Below are positions 8,242-17,492 of a stretch of 64,000 bases of DNA, piece after piece. Origin of the DNA: Nitratidesulfovibrio sp. (GTDB lineage Bacteria; Desulfobacterota; Desulfovibrionia; Desulfovibrionales; Desulfovibrionaceae). The DNA is taken from assembly GCF_040373385.1 (NCBI RefSeq), contig NZ_JBDXXH010000004.1:363952-427951 (forward strand). The letters are read 5' to 3'. Position 1 is the stretch's first letter. Every line of letters starts with the position of its first letter. The translations under genes were made by a program, and so were the position numbers. Under the pieces are notes generated by a model, which made no database searches, was not told where the DNA came from, and saw only the letters and a list, made by a program, of their open reading frames with translations.

Positions 8242-9291
8242 TCAGCGCTTTCGCCCTCGGGTCCTGCCTGCCGTGCATTGTCGCCCCGCCCTGACCGGCG
8301 GGGCTTTTTCGTCCCCTGCTTCTCCCCTTGCCGTTTCCGCTGGCCCGTCACCGGGTACGCCCGGCGCGTCCGCCGCCGTTTGGCGGTGGTCGCCCCCACC
8401 GGGGATGCGCGGCGGCATTTCGTGCATCAGTTCCAGCCACGCCGCCGCCGCCGGGGACAGGCTGTGCCCCTTGCGCCAGGCGAGCACCGCGCGCCAACGC
8501 AGTTCGTCGTCGTTCAGCAGGGCCTGGTGAATGCCGTGCGGCATCGGTTCCGTCAGCATCAGGCGCGGTACCAGCGCCACGCCAAGCCCGGCGGATACCA
8601 GGCTGATGATGAAGGGTATCTGGCCGCTGCACAGGGTTTCGTCCAGGCACACTCCCTGTTTCAGGCAACGCTCGCGGATGCGCGCGTTGAGCGCGAAGCC
8701 CTGCTCGAACTGGATGAACGCGCTGCCATCCAGGTCGCGCAGACGCAAGGTTGCGCAGCCCTGCATGGGGTGACCCTGCGGCAGCAGGGCCATGAGCGGC
8801 TCGTCGCACAGGGGCGACACCTCGAACTGGTCGGAGACGGGCAACAGGGCCAGGGCCATTTCCAGTTCGCCGCGCAGCACGTCCTCTTCAAGCGCGTAGC
8901 AGCCCTTTTCGCGCAGTTCTATGCGCACGCCCGGATAGCGGCGGCGGTATTCGGCGAACTGCCGGGCGAACAGCAGGGTGCTGCCCACCGGCGGTACGCC
9001 GAAGCGCAGCGTGCCCCGGCGCACGTTGCGCAGGTCGTCCATCTCTGCGTCCAGCGCTTCCTTTTCGGCCAGCATGGCCAGTGCGCGGCGGTAGGCCACC
9101 TCGCCCGCCGCCGTCAGGGTCACCCCCGCAGGGGTTCGCTGCAGCAGGATGGCCCCGCAGTCCTCCTCCAGCCCGCGCACGGCCTTGCTGACCGTGGACT
9201 GTGTGGCGCACACGGCCTGCGCCGCGGCGGAAAATCCTCCCGCCCGAACCACCTCGACAAAGCAGCGCAATACCCTGAGGTGCATGACCAT
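8242..9291 (-). CDS. LysR-family transcriptional regulator
   Basis: A 349-residue LysR regulator. The N-terminal helix-turn-helix (residues ~1-65: LRCFVEVVRAGGFSAAAQAV, STVSKAVRGLEE) is followed by a periplasmic-binding-protein-like effector domain (~90-290). It is about 50 residues longer than usual. The extra C-terminal tail is Gly/Ala/Arg-rich, reads straight through the cheA terminator on the opposite strand and ends with its stop codon (8242-8244) touching the cheA stop (8239-8241). The gene is divergent from a lactate permease 216 bp away, so control of lactate uptake is a reasonable inference; the effector is unknown. Start options ATG 9291 and ATG 9285 differ by two residues. Confidence 0.9.
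   Translation of the reverse strand: MVMHLRVLRCFVEVVRAGGFSAAAQAVCATQSTVSKAVRGLEEDCGAILLQRTPAGVTLTAAGEVAYRRALAMLAEKEALDAEMDDLRNVRRGTLRFGVPPVGSTLLFARQFAEYRRRYPGVRIELREKGCYALEEDVLRGELEMALALLPVSDQFEVSPLCDEPLMALLPQGHPMQGCATLRLRDLDGSAFIQFEQGFALNARIRERCLKQGVCLDETLCSGQIPFIISLVSAGLGVALVPRLMLTEPMPHGIHQALLNDDELRWRAVLAWRKGHSLSPAAAAWLELMHEMPPRIPGGGDHRQTAADAPGVPGDGPAETARGEAGDEKAPPVRAGRQCTAGRTRGRKR
8283..8309 (+). terminator. Intrinsic terminator of the chemotaxis unit, inside the LysR gene
   Basis: GCCCCGCC (8283-8290), loop CTGACC, GGCGGGGC (8297-8304) and five T. It lies 42 bp after the cheA stop and entirely within the 3' end of the convergent LysR coding sequence. Confidence 0.85.
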
Positions 9292-9507
9292 TCCATTTCC
9301 GACTGGGGTTCATGAAGACAATTCATTTCACAACTGCCAGACCCCTTGGCTAACAGCAGAAGCTGCAAGGTTCAAGCGGCCACGGTGCCGTTTCCGCCGC
9401 CGCATCGCGCGGCGGGAATGTGGCCGGACCAGGCACGATACGGCTGGGCGCGTTGCACGCAGGGTGCGCGCGTTCATGCCATGCACATCAAACCACAGGG
9501 GGCATTC

Positions 9508-11151
9508 ATGAACTGGGTGCAGCAGTACGATCCGTTTTCCAACATCGCCGCCTCGGCCTGCGTGGCCATGCTGCCGCTGGCGATACTCTTCTACATGCTG
9601 GCCGTCCGACGGGCCAAGGGCCACACGGCCGCCGCGCTGGGGCTGGTTGGTGCGCTGTGCGCCGCCGTGGGCGTGTGGGGCATGCCCGTGGGCCTTGCCG
9701 TCAACGCCACGCTGTACGGCATGGCCATGGGGCTGTTCCCGATCATCTGGATCGTGCTGACGGCCGTGTGGCTGTACAACATGACCGTGGAATCGGGCGA
9801 GTTCGAGATCATCAAGGGCTCGCTGGCCCGGCTCACCGACGACCGGCGGTTGCAGGCCCTGTTCATCGCCTTTGCCTTCGGGGCGTTTCTGGAAGGTACG
9901 GCGGGCTTCGGCACGCCGGTGGCCATCACGGCGGCCATGCTCATGGGGCTTGGCTTCAGCCCGGTGTACGCCGGGGGTATCTGCCTGGTGGCCAACACCG
10001 CGCCAGTGGCCTTCGGGGCGCTGGGTATCCCGGTCATCGTGGCCAGCCAGGTCAGCGGCCTGGATGTTGCCCTGCTCAGCCAGTACGTGGGGCGGCAACT
10101 GCCGGTGTTCGCGCTGGTGGTGCCGCTGTGGATGACCGTGGTCATGTGCGGTTTCCGCCGGTCCATGGAGGTGCTGCCCGCCATCGTGGTGGCCAGCGTG
10201 TGCTTCAGCGGCACGCAGTTCCTGTTCGCCGAACTGCACGGTCCCACGCTGCCCGACGTCATGGCGGCCATCGTGACCATCATCGGCCTGCTGGTGCTGC
10301 TGCGCTTCTGGAAGCCCGCCAGCACCTGGCACTTTGCCGACGAACAGCCCGCCAGCGCGGCGGCCAGCGCCCACCACACCACCGGCGAGATCCTGCGGGC
10401 CTGGGCGCCGTATGCCATCCTGGCGGTGTTCGTGTTCTTCTGGGGGCTGGACGGCGTGAAGGCCGGACTGAACAAGGTGTTCATCCAGGCCATCGAATGG
10501 CCGGGGCTGCACGGCGCCATCGCCAAGACCGCGCCCATCGTGGCCAAGGATGCACCCTATGCGGCCAAGTACACCTTCAACCTGCTGTCGGCCGGGGGCA
10601 CCGCCATCCTGCTGGCGGGGCTGCTTTCCGTGCCTGTCATGTCCCGGTCCGGCACCGGCTACGACATGAAGCGGGCCATCGGCTGCTTCTGGCGTACCTG
10701 CTACCAGCTGCGCTTCCCGGTGCTGACCATCATGCTCATCCTCGGGCTTGCCCAGCTGATGAACTATTCGGGCATGAGCTCGACCCTCGGCATCGCCTTC
10801 ACCCACACCGGCGCGCTGTTCCCGTTCTTCGCACCCATCATGGGGTGGCTGGGCGTGTTCCTGACCGGCTCCAACACCTCGTCCAACGCGCTCTTCGGCA
10901 GCATGCAGCAGGCCACGGCCCGCGCCGTGGGCGTGGACCCGTACCTGACCGTGGCCGCCAACGCCACCGGGGGCGTGACCGGCAAGATGATCTCGCCGCA
11001 GTCCATCTCGGTGGCCACGGCCTCCACCCATACCGTGGGCCAGGAAGGGGCGCTGTTCCGCTTCGCGCTTGGGCACAGCATTGCCATGACCCTGGTGATC
11101 TGCGTGCTGGTGACCTTGCAGGCCTACGTAATCGGCTGGATGCTGCCCTAA
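9508..11151 (+). CDS. lctP: L-lactate permease (LctP family)
   Basis: A 547-residue polytopic membrane protein with the length and motifs of the lactate permease family, including EGTAGFGTPVAITAAMLMGLGF and the C-terminal GSNTSSNALFGSMQQATA. It imports lactate, and probably glycolate, with protons; lactate is a principal electron donor for sulfate reducers. The ATG at 9508 was chosen because it follows a strong AGGGGG ribosome site at 6-7 nt and begins MNWVQQYDPF as in homologues; the frame is open further upstream. It is divergent from a LysR gene and is not followed by lactate dehydrogenase genes. The 240-bp space after it contains two G+C-rich palindromes (11206-11235 and around 11323-11348) but no clear T-tract terminator. 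Confidence 0.95.
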   Translation: MNWVQQYDPFSNIAASACVAMLPLAILFYMLAVRRAKGHTAAALGLVGALCAAVGVWGMPVGLAVNATLYGMAMGLFPIIWIVLTAVWLYNMTVESGEFEIIKGSLARLTDDRRLQALFIAFAFGAFLEGTAGFGTPVAITAAMLMGLGFSPVYAGGICLVANTAPVAFGALGIPVIVASQVSGLDVALLSQYVGRQLPVFALVVPLWMTVVMCGFRRSMEVLPAIVVASVCFSGTQFLFAELHGPTLPDVMAAIVTIIGLLVLLRFWKPASTWHFADEQPASAAASAHHTTGEILRAWAPYAILAVFVFFWGLDGVKAGLNKVFIQAIEWPGLHGAIAKTAPIVAKDAPYAAKYTFNLLSAGGTAILLAGLLSVPVMSRSGTGYDMKRAIGCFWRTCYQLRFPVLTIMLILGLAQLMNYSGMSSTLGIAFTHTGALFPFFAPIMGWLGVFLTGSNTSSNALFGSMQQATARAVGVDPYLTVAANATGGVTGKMISPQSISVATASTHTVGQEGALFRFALGHSIAMTLVICVLVTLQAYVIGWMLP

Positions 11152-11391
11152 TTCGGCAAACGGCCCCCGAGCGATTGGAAGGGGCATTTCTAAACACGCA
11201 ACCGTCCGTCATGCCTGGCCCGCCCGGCATGACGGGCGGCGCCACATTCGTCCGAAAGCACGGAGCCGTGCGCTCCTCCTGTGGGCTCCGTGCCCGCGTG
11301 CACCCGCCGGACGGACAAGCCCCCCCGCGTTGCACCGTGGGGGGGCCGTCGTGTGTGGGCCGTCGCATGTGGGCGGGACTGCCGCGTGAAC

Positions 11392-13842
11392 TCAGTGCAG
11401 GGCGCGCATCTGGCACACCCCGCATTCCAGCACGTAGGCGTTGCCGGGGATGGCCTTGGCCAGATGCTTCACGTGGGCGGCGCGCTCGCCGATTTCGTGC
11501 AGGTTGCTGCGCTCGTGGCAGTCCAGCACCGCCAGCGAGACGGAAACGAACGGAAAGCGCCGCTCCATGCCGTCGCGCCCGCGCGCCGTGATCCAGCCGC
11601 GCGCGATGTCCTCTCCGCAGTAGCAGCCGCGCACCAGCCGCCCGAAGCAGCGCGTGGCCGCCCGGCACACCCGTTCGGCATGGCGGGGCGAGGTGATGCA
11701 CACGAAGTCGTCACCGCCGATGTGCGCCACGTAGTCGCCCTTGGCCCCGTGCCGCTGCACCGCCCATGACAGCACCTTGGCCAGCAGCAGGATGATCCTG
11801 TCGCCGTTCTTGAAGCCGTAGGTGTCGTTGTAGCTCTTGAAGTTGTCCAGGTCCGCGTACAGCAGCGAAAAGGGCTGCCCCCCGGCCAGGCGCGTTTCCA
11901 GTTCCTTTTCCAGCGAGACGTTGCCCGGCAGCCCGGTGAGGGGATTGATGCCCTTGGCCAGTTCCACCTGCACCTGGGCCAGCTTGTGCAGCAGCCGCTG
12001 CACGGAGACGGTGCCCGTCAGCACCCCGGCACGGGTAATCATGATGTCGTCGTAGGCCTGCAACCGGCTGCGCGACATGGCCAGGCGGGCGGCGTCCTCC
12101 ACGGGGGTGGTTTCCTCCATCACCAGCGGCTTGGTGTCCATGACGGCGGAAACAGGCCGCTTGAAGTACAGCGCCACGCCATATTGCGCCGAAAGCTGCC
12201 GGTTGAGGTGATAGTCCATGATCAGCCCCAGCGGCTTGCCGCGCTCGTCCGTCACGGCGATGCTGGTCAACGGATCGGAGGTTTCGAAAAGCTTGCGGAC
12301 CTCGCCCGCCAGCGTGGTGGGCGGCACGGTGTGCGCCTGCTCCGCCAGTTCGCCCACGGGCATGGAACAGGCCAGGCTGCCCACGCTGGGCAGCTGCGCC
12401 GTGGGGCGCAGTTCGCCGATGTCCACGTGGGTTTCCTGCTTGGGGTAGTCGGGGCGGCCCAGGTAGTAGCCCTGGCCGTAGTGCGCGCCGATGGCCATCA
12501 GCGTGGCCGCTTCCTCGCGGGTTTCGATGCCTTCCGCGATGACCCGCGAGCCGATTTTTTCGGCAAAGCTGACCAGGGTTTCCATCAGCGCGCGGCGCAC
12601 CGGGTCGCGGTTGATGTTGCGGATGAGCGACATGTCGATCTTGATGAAGTCGGGCTTCAGTTCGGCAATGGTGGCAAGGCCGGAATAGCCGGTGCCCGCA
12701 TCGTCGATGGCCACCTTGAACCCCTGCCCCCGGTAGTGCGACAGCGTCTTGTAGAACACCCCGAAATCGCGGATGGAATGCCGTTCGGTGATCTCGAAGA
12801 CGATGTTCTCCGGCGCAAGCCCCATGGCCCGCACCGCCTCCAGCGTGCTGCCGGGGGTGAAGCCTGGGTCGGTGAGGGTGCGCGGGTGGATGTTCAGGAA
12901 CAGCTTCTGGTCCGGGGCCAGGGTGCCCGCGCAGGCAATGGCCCGCTCGCGGCAGATGCGTTCCAGCGCGAAGAGCATGCCCAGTTCCTCCGCGATGTCG
13001 AACAGCATCATGGGCGAGTGGAAGGGCGTGTCCACCGGGCCGCGGCTCAGGGCCTCCCAGGCCATGATGCGCCCTGTGGGAAAGCGCACGATGGGCTGGT
13101 ACAGGGTGCGGATGGCGTTGTCCTGCAACACGGCCTTGAAGTCGCGCGCAAGGCGCAGGTCGGACAGGTCCAGTTCCTTGCGGGCCATGGTGCGCGCCTC
13201 GCGCACGGCCTGAAAGAATTCCTGGCGCGGCTCCGCGTCGGGTCGGCGGCGGTAGGTGGCGCAGCCCACGCCTATGTTCACCTCGCGCCCGGTCCAGCGC
13301 AGCACGGAATCCTTCAGGTGGTGCTGCAATTTCAGCTTCATGGTGAAGGCGGCATCAGCCAGGCGCTGCGGGCGGGTGGCCGGTTCCGGCCAGAACACCA
13401 GGAATTCTCCGGACTCCAGCGGCAGCAGATGATGCGCCGACGCGGGCTGGCCGCTCAGGCCGGGCACCGCCGCCCACAATCCTTCCACCAGCAGCGATTC
13501 GATGCCTGCGGTGATCTCCTCTCCGTACAGGTCGCGCACCAGCACGTGGTCCACCATGCGCACCAGCAGCATGTGCAGCGCCTCGTGCCGGGCCACCATG
13601 TCGCGCACCGAGGCTTCGGTGGCGTGGCCGGAATGCGCGTGGCCCGCGGCATCGGGGACGGTCGGGAAGGCCGCCGGGGCGCCGGGGGCGGCGTCGGGGA
13701 CTTCGATAAGCGTGAAGACCGGCGACGTGTGCGTGGCATGCAGGCCGTCCGGTGCCAGACCGTCCGGGTGCGGTGCATGGCCAGGATCGTCGCGCCTGCG
13801 GCCAAGCATTTCCAGAAACGGCTCCAGCCAGGTATGTTGCAT
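11392..13842 (-). CDS. EAL-CBS-GGDEF protein (c-di-GMP metabolism)
   Basis: An 816-residue cytoplasmic protein. After an N-terminal region of ~240 residues comes an EAL phosphodiesterase domain with its active-site signature intact (AWEALSRGP near residue 262, FLNIHPRTL, AIDDAGTGYSGL, FIKIDMS, RVIAEGIET, GQGYYLGRP). A pair of CBS modules follows (~490-640), then a C-terminal GGDEF domain with the loop HIGGDDF near residue 707. The degenerate GGDDF leaves synthase activity uncertain, whereas the EAL side looks active, so the enzyme probably degrades c-di-GMP and may bind GTP or a nucleotide through GGDEF/CBS. The start MQHTWLEPFLEMLG follows a GGGGGG ribosome site; longer open frame upstream is low-complexity. 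No transmembrane segments are seen. Confidence 0.92.
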   Translation of the reverse strand: MQHTWLEPFLEMLGRRRDDPGHAPHPDGLAPDGLHATHTSPVFTLIEVPDAAPGAPAAFPTVPDAAGHAHSGHATEASVRDMVARHEALHMLLVRMVDHVLVRDLYGEEITAGIESLLVEGLWAAVPGLSGQPASAHHLLPLESGEFLVFWPEPATRPQRLADAAFTMKLKLQHHLKDSVLRWTGREVNIGVGCATYRRRPDAEPRQEFFQAVREARTMARKELDLSDLRLARDFKAVLQDNAIRTLYQPIVRFPTGRIMAWEALSRGPVDTPFHSPMMLFDIAEELGMLFALERICRERAIACAGTLAPDQKLFLNIHPRTLTDPGFTPGSTLEAVRAMGLAPENIVFEITERHSIRDFGVFYKTLSHYRGQGFKVAIDDAGTGYSGLATIAELKPDFIKIDMSLIRNINRDPVRRALMETLVSFAEKIGSRVIAEGIETREEAATLMAIGAHYGQGYYLGRPDYPKQETHVDIGELRPTAQLPSVGSLACSMPVGELAEQAHTVPPTTLAGEVRKLFETSDPLTSIAVTDERGKPLGLIMDYHLNRQLSAQYGVALYFKRPVSAVMDTKPLVMEETTPVEDAARLAMSRSRLQAYDDIMITRAGVLTGTVSVQRLLHKLAQVQVELAKGINPLTGLPGNVSLEKELETRLAGGQPFSLLYADLDNFKSYNDTYGFKNGDRIILLLAKVLSWAVQRHGAKGDYVAHIGGDDFVCITSPRHAERVCRAATRCFGRLVRGCYCGEDIARGWITARGRDGMERRFPFVSVSLAVLDCHERSNLHEIGERAAHVKHLAKAIPGNAYVLECGVCQMRALH

Positions 13843-14407
13843 GTATCCCCCCGGATACGTTGTCGGACACGTTGTCCGGCACGGCGCCGGATACGTGCCG
13901 GACATGGTGCGTAATGGTCGATGCGTTGCGCCGTGCCCGGGTTCCGGACCCGGGGACGGTGCGTGAGGACCATGCGGCACGTGGCTGCATGGCGGCGTGG
14001 AACGCGCGACCTGGCACAGCTTGACGCGGGCTGGTGAGTGTGTCGCCCGCTGGCCGTGCGCCCCTGGAGGCGCGGTGACGGTTGCGTGACACCGCGCGGC
14101 GCCGGGTTAGTCTCTGTGCGGATAGTTAGCATGAATGCGCCCGTGACGGCGGTGACGGATGTGTGACGATTTGCAGAAGCCCCGGCGCGGGCCTGGCATT
14201 GCCGTATGGGTACTGCCGCAGGAGTACTGCCGTGCGGGCCGTGGCGGTGCAGGAACAGGCAAAGAAGGAAGCCACAGGGGCGTGGAGGAGGGCAGGGCGT
14301 ACCGGCGGGAAGTTCGGCCGGGCGTCGGGCTTTGGTCGGACCAGTCAGGGCCGGTCAGACATGACCGGACACGGAACAGCCCCGGATATGGAGGGAGTGC
14401 GGCAGAA
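13843..14407. other. 565-bp intergenic space with 12-bp repeats
   Basis: No gene is seen. Next to the EAL-GGDEF start, imperfect 12-bp units (GGATACGTTGTC, GGACACGTTGTC, then more degenerate copies) run from about 13853 to 13905, and a CCCGGGT/ACCCGGG hairpin lies near 13938-13956. TACTGCCG occurs twice at about 14211-14232. The promoter of the minus-strand gene should lie here, but none is obvious. Confidence 0.45.
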
Positions 14408-17134
14408 TCAGGCCAGGGGCAGGCGCACCACGAACACCGCGCCGCCTTCCGGCGCTTCCTCTATGGTGATGGAGCCCTTGTGGTTGGTGACCACGATGAA
14501 GTAGGCCACGGAAAGGCCAAGTCCGGTGCCCGCGCCCGCCTCGCGCGTGGTGAAGAACGGCTCGAAGGCGCGGCGGCGCAGTTCCGGGGACATGCCGGGG
14601 CCGTTGTCGCCTACCTCGATGCGTACGTGCGCCGCCTCGGCGGCGGTGGTCAGGGTCAGTACCGGCGGCGGCCCGTCGTCGCGCAGCGCCAGCGCCTGGG
14701 CCGCGTTCTTGAACAGGTTCAGGAACACCTGCTCCATCTCGCTGGCGGAACAGCGTACCGGCGGCAACTGCGGGTCGTAGCGGCGCACCACGGCAATGCG
14801 CTTGAAGTCGTAGTTGCGGGCCAGGCTGTAGTCGGTGACGGCCAGTTCAAGGGTGCGTTCCAGCAGTTCGTTGATCTGCACCGGCACGCGGGAAGGGTCG
14901 CTGCGGCGGCTGAAGGTGAGCATGTTGGCCACGATGCGCGCCGCGCGTTCGCCGGATTCGCGGATGCCGTCCAGCAGCCCGCCGATGCGGCGTGCCTCGG
15001 CATAGGCGGCGATGCGGCCAAAGTCCACGCCTTGTCCTTCCGCCGCCGCGCGGTTGGCGGGCAGTTCGTCCAGCAGGCGGCGGCGCAGGTTCTGCACCCC
15101 TTGGAGTATCCCTCCCAGGGGGTTGTTGATCTCGTGAGCCATGCCCGCCGCAAGGCTCCCCACCGAAGCCATCTTTTCGGCCTGCACCATCAGGTCTTCC
15201 ATGGCGGCACGCTCGCTCACGTCATCCAGGCGCAGGATGCCCCACATCTCTTCGCCGGTCTCCAGCGGAATGGCGGTAACGTCTTCCACCCGGCGGGACA
15301 CACCGGTCAGGGCGCCCGGCTGAACGCCCGTAGGCAGCTCGGCCGGGGTGGCCACCCGTTCCGGCGGCGTGGCCATGCCCCCGCGCCGTGCCGCGTGCAG
15401 CCTGGGCAGGTGGCGGATCAGTTCCGGGGCGATTTCCGCCAGCGGGCGGCCATGGGCGGACGGTGCCGCGACGCCGAAGCGTCGCTCCGCAGCCGGGTTC
15501 CACAGCACCACCCTGTCGGCGGCGTCGGCCACCACGATGGCCGAGGGCATGGCGTCCAGCACCCCCTTCAGGTGGCGCTGGGCGCGGGACAAGGCGCGAT
15601 TGGCGCGCGAAAGGTCGGCCAGCAGGGCCTGCCGCTCGCGTTCGGACTCCATGAGCACCGTCAGGTCGTGCAGGATGAAGGCCACGGCATCGGGCGTGCC
15701 CGGCGCGCCGGCCACGGGGTACAGGCGCAGGGCCATCCAGCGGGTGGTGCCGTCTGGCGTGGCGCCGGGCGGAAATTCCAGCGGTTCGGTGACGATGGGC
15801 TCGCCCGCCAGGGCGGCCTGGGCCAGCCCGTGCAGCCGGGCGTGCAGCACGTAGCGGTCCTGGTCCAGGGTGTACACGGCGGGGTTGCCCGTGGCCTCCG
15901 CAAGGCCGTGCAGGGCCAGCCACTCGGCATTGGCCTCGCGCAGGGTGCCGTCCGGGTGCAGCAGGGCCATGGCGAAGGGGGCCTGGGTAAGCACCGCGCG
16001 GAACTGTTGCTCGCGCGCGTGCAGGGCCTGTTCGGCCTCCTTCAGGTCGGTGATGTCGGTCAGCATCACCAGCACCGCCGGTCGGCCGTCCCATTCCAGC
16101 AGCACCCCGGTGCCGAACACCCAGCGTTCGCCCTCGGGCACGCAGATGCGCACCGGGGGATAGGTGCCCAGCGGCTCGCCGCTCAGGCGGCGTATGTACC
16201 TGTCCCGGGCCACGGGCCGGTCGGCGGGGTGCAGGTAGTCGGTAAACGGGGTTCCCACCAGTTCCTGCACGGGGCGGCGCAGAATCTCGCCGATGCGCGG
16301 GTTGACGAAGCGCAGCAGCCCGTCCTGGATGACCGCGATGCCTTCCTGCGCGGTGTGGAAGATGGTTCGGTACTTCAGTTCCGCCGCAGCCAGCCGCTGC
16401 TCGGTGGCCTTGCGTTCCTCCACCTCGCGCTCCAGTTCCGCGCCGCGCCGGGCAAGGGCGCCCAGCGCGGTGACGAAGGTAAGCCCCAGCAGCACGAACA
16501 CGGACACGCCCAGGACCGCCGTGGCCAGGATGTAGCGGCGTTCTCCCGCGTGCACGTCGCCAAGGTACGAGCCGGTGCCGATGTAGCAGGCCAGTTCGGG
16601 GATGGGCAGCACGAACGACAGTTTTTCTTCCGGCGCGCTGCCGCTGGGCGGTGTGTAGCGGTACGAGAAGTAGCCGCCGTCGGGGTTCGCCTGCGCGGTC
16701 CTGATGAGTTCGACGATGATGGCCACGCCGTCCGCGTCGCGCAGGCCAAGGCCGCTGCGGCCCTCCATCTGCGGTTCGTAGGGCTGGACCAGCACGGTGC
16801 CATCGTAGCCGCTCATGAAAATGTAGTTGGGACCACGGGTATCGTTGAAGATCATGGTGCGCACCCGCTCGCGGACCAGCACCAGGGCATGGTCGCGGCC
16901 ATAGGCACCGGCGGCAAGTTCGTCCAGCACCGGCTGCACCTGGTTGCGAGCCAGCAGCACCATTTCGCGCAGGTGGCTGCGGCGGTATGTTTCCGCCGTT
17001 TCCCAGAAGGTATGCACCGCATGCAGCAGGAACAGGGTGAACACCCCGCACGCCAGTATCAGCAGCAGCCACAGCCGTCGCACGGGCGGGCTGCGCAGCA
17101 GCGAGGAAAGGGCGTGGGGGGGAATGGCGTTCAT
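14408..17134 (-). CDS. Membrane-bound PAS-domain sensor histidine kinase
   Basis: A ~908-residue sensor kinase. A transmembrane helix (~18-40) and a second near residue 220 flank a Cache-type extracytoplasmic sensor (GPNYIFMSGYDG, ELACYIGTGSYLGDV, typical of single Cache domains). Three PAS segments follow (~265-385, ~390-510, ~530-600), then a phosphoacceptor helix with the histidine at about residue 666 (MAHEINNPLGG) and a HATPase with N box (FLNLFKNAAQAL), G1 (GDNGPGMS) and G2 (GTGLGLSVAY). The sensor sees an external small molecule; no response regulator is encoded next to it. The ATG at 17134 has AGG 6 nt upstream; an ATG 11 codons earlier (17167) is the alternative. The stop lies ahead of the 565-bp space. 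Confidence 0.9.
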   Translation of the reverse strand: MNAIPPHALSSLLRSPPVRRLWLLLILACGVFTLFLLHAVHTFWETAETYRRSHLREMVLLARNQVQPVLDELAAGAYGRDHALVLVRERVRTMIFNDTRGPNYIFMSGYDGTVLVQPYEPQMEGRSGLGLRDADGVAIIVELIRTAQANPDGGYFSYRYTPPSGSAPEEKLSFVLPIPELACYIGTGSYLGDVHAGERRYILATAVLGVSVFVLLGLTFVTALGALARRGAELEREVEERKATEQRLAAAELKYRTIFHTAQEGIAVIQDGLLRFVNPRIGEILRRPVQELVGTPFTDYLHPADRPVARDRYIRRLSGEPLGTYPPVRICVPEGERWVFGTGVLLEWDGRPAVLVMLTDITDLKEAEQALHAREQQFRAVLTQAPFAMALLHPDGTLREANAEWLALHGLAEATGNPAVYTLDQDRYVLHARLHGLAQAALAGEPIVTEPLEFPPGATPDGTTRWMALRLYPVAGAPGTPDAVAFILHDLTVLMESERERQALLADLSRANRALSRAQRHLKGVLDAMPSAIVVADAADRVVLWNPAAERRFGVAAPSAHGRPLAEIAPELIRHLPRLHAARRGGMATPPERVATPAELPTGVQPGALTGVSRRVEDVTAIPLETGEEMWGILRLDDVSERAAMEDLMVQAEKMASVGSLAAGMAHEINNPLGGILQGVQNLRRRLLDELPANRAAAEGQGVDFGRIAAYAEARRIGGLLDGIRESGERAARIVANMLTFSRRSDPSRVPVQINELLERTLELAVTDYSLARNYDFKRIAVVRRYDPQLPPVRCSASEMEQVFLNLFKNAAQALALRDDGPPPVLTLTTAAEAAHVRIEVGDNGPGMSPELRRRAFEPFFTTREAGAGTGLGLSVAYFIVVTNHKGSITIEEAPEGGAVFVVRLPLA

Positions 17135-17492
17135 TGGTTGCCTGGAGTTTGCCCGAAGGCTGTCCATGGGTGTCTGCCGTGCGGCGGAATGGGCACCAGT
17201 CTAGCACCGCGCATCGCAGGGTGCCGTGATAAAGCCTGCCGCAGCGCGTTGCTGCCGGTGGCGCGTGCCGGGGGCGGCAGGCGGCGGAACGTGGCGCTTT
17301 TCTTTCCGCGCCGCTGCTGGTAGTGCTGTGCCGCACCGGCCCTGCGGTTGTGCCGCAGGGGTGATGCAAACCCTATCGATACCTGAAATACGACTCGAAG
17401 GAAACGGTAACGGTGCTCCTGCGTTCAGTGGTGAGCGCTATACCCGTACCTCGGTGACCATGCAACCGCGCCGGATACCTGGCGGAGAACGG
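17135..17492. other. 358-bp divergent intergenic space
   Basis: No gene is seen. A perfect 8-bp hairpin CCCTGCGG/CCGCAGGG (17340-17360) lies between the divergent sensor kinase and glycosyltransferase genes. No strong promoter hexamers are recognised. Confidence 0.4.

Noticed and set aside
13930..13960. tRNA-like GGTTCCGGACC stretch
   Set aside because: It is only a simple palindrome; no acceptor stem, anticodon arm or D arm can be placed around it.
14159..17323. Very long plus-strand open frame opposite the sensor kinase
   Set aside because: Gly/Gln/His-rich low-complexity translation; the minus-strand kinase has all catalytic boxes.
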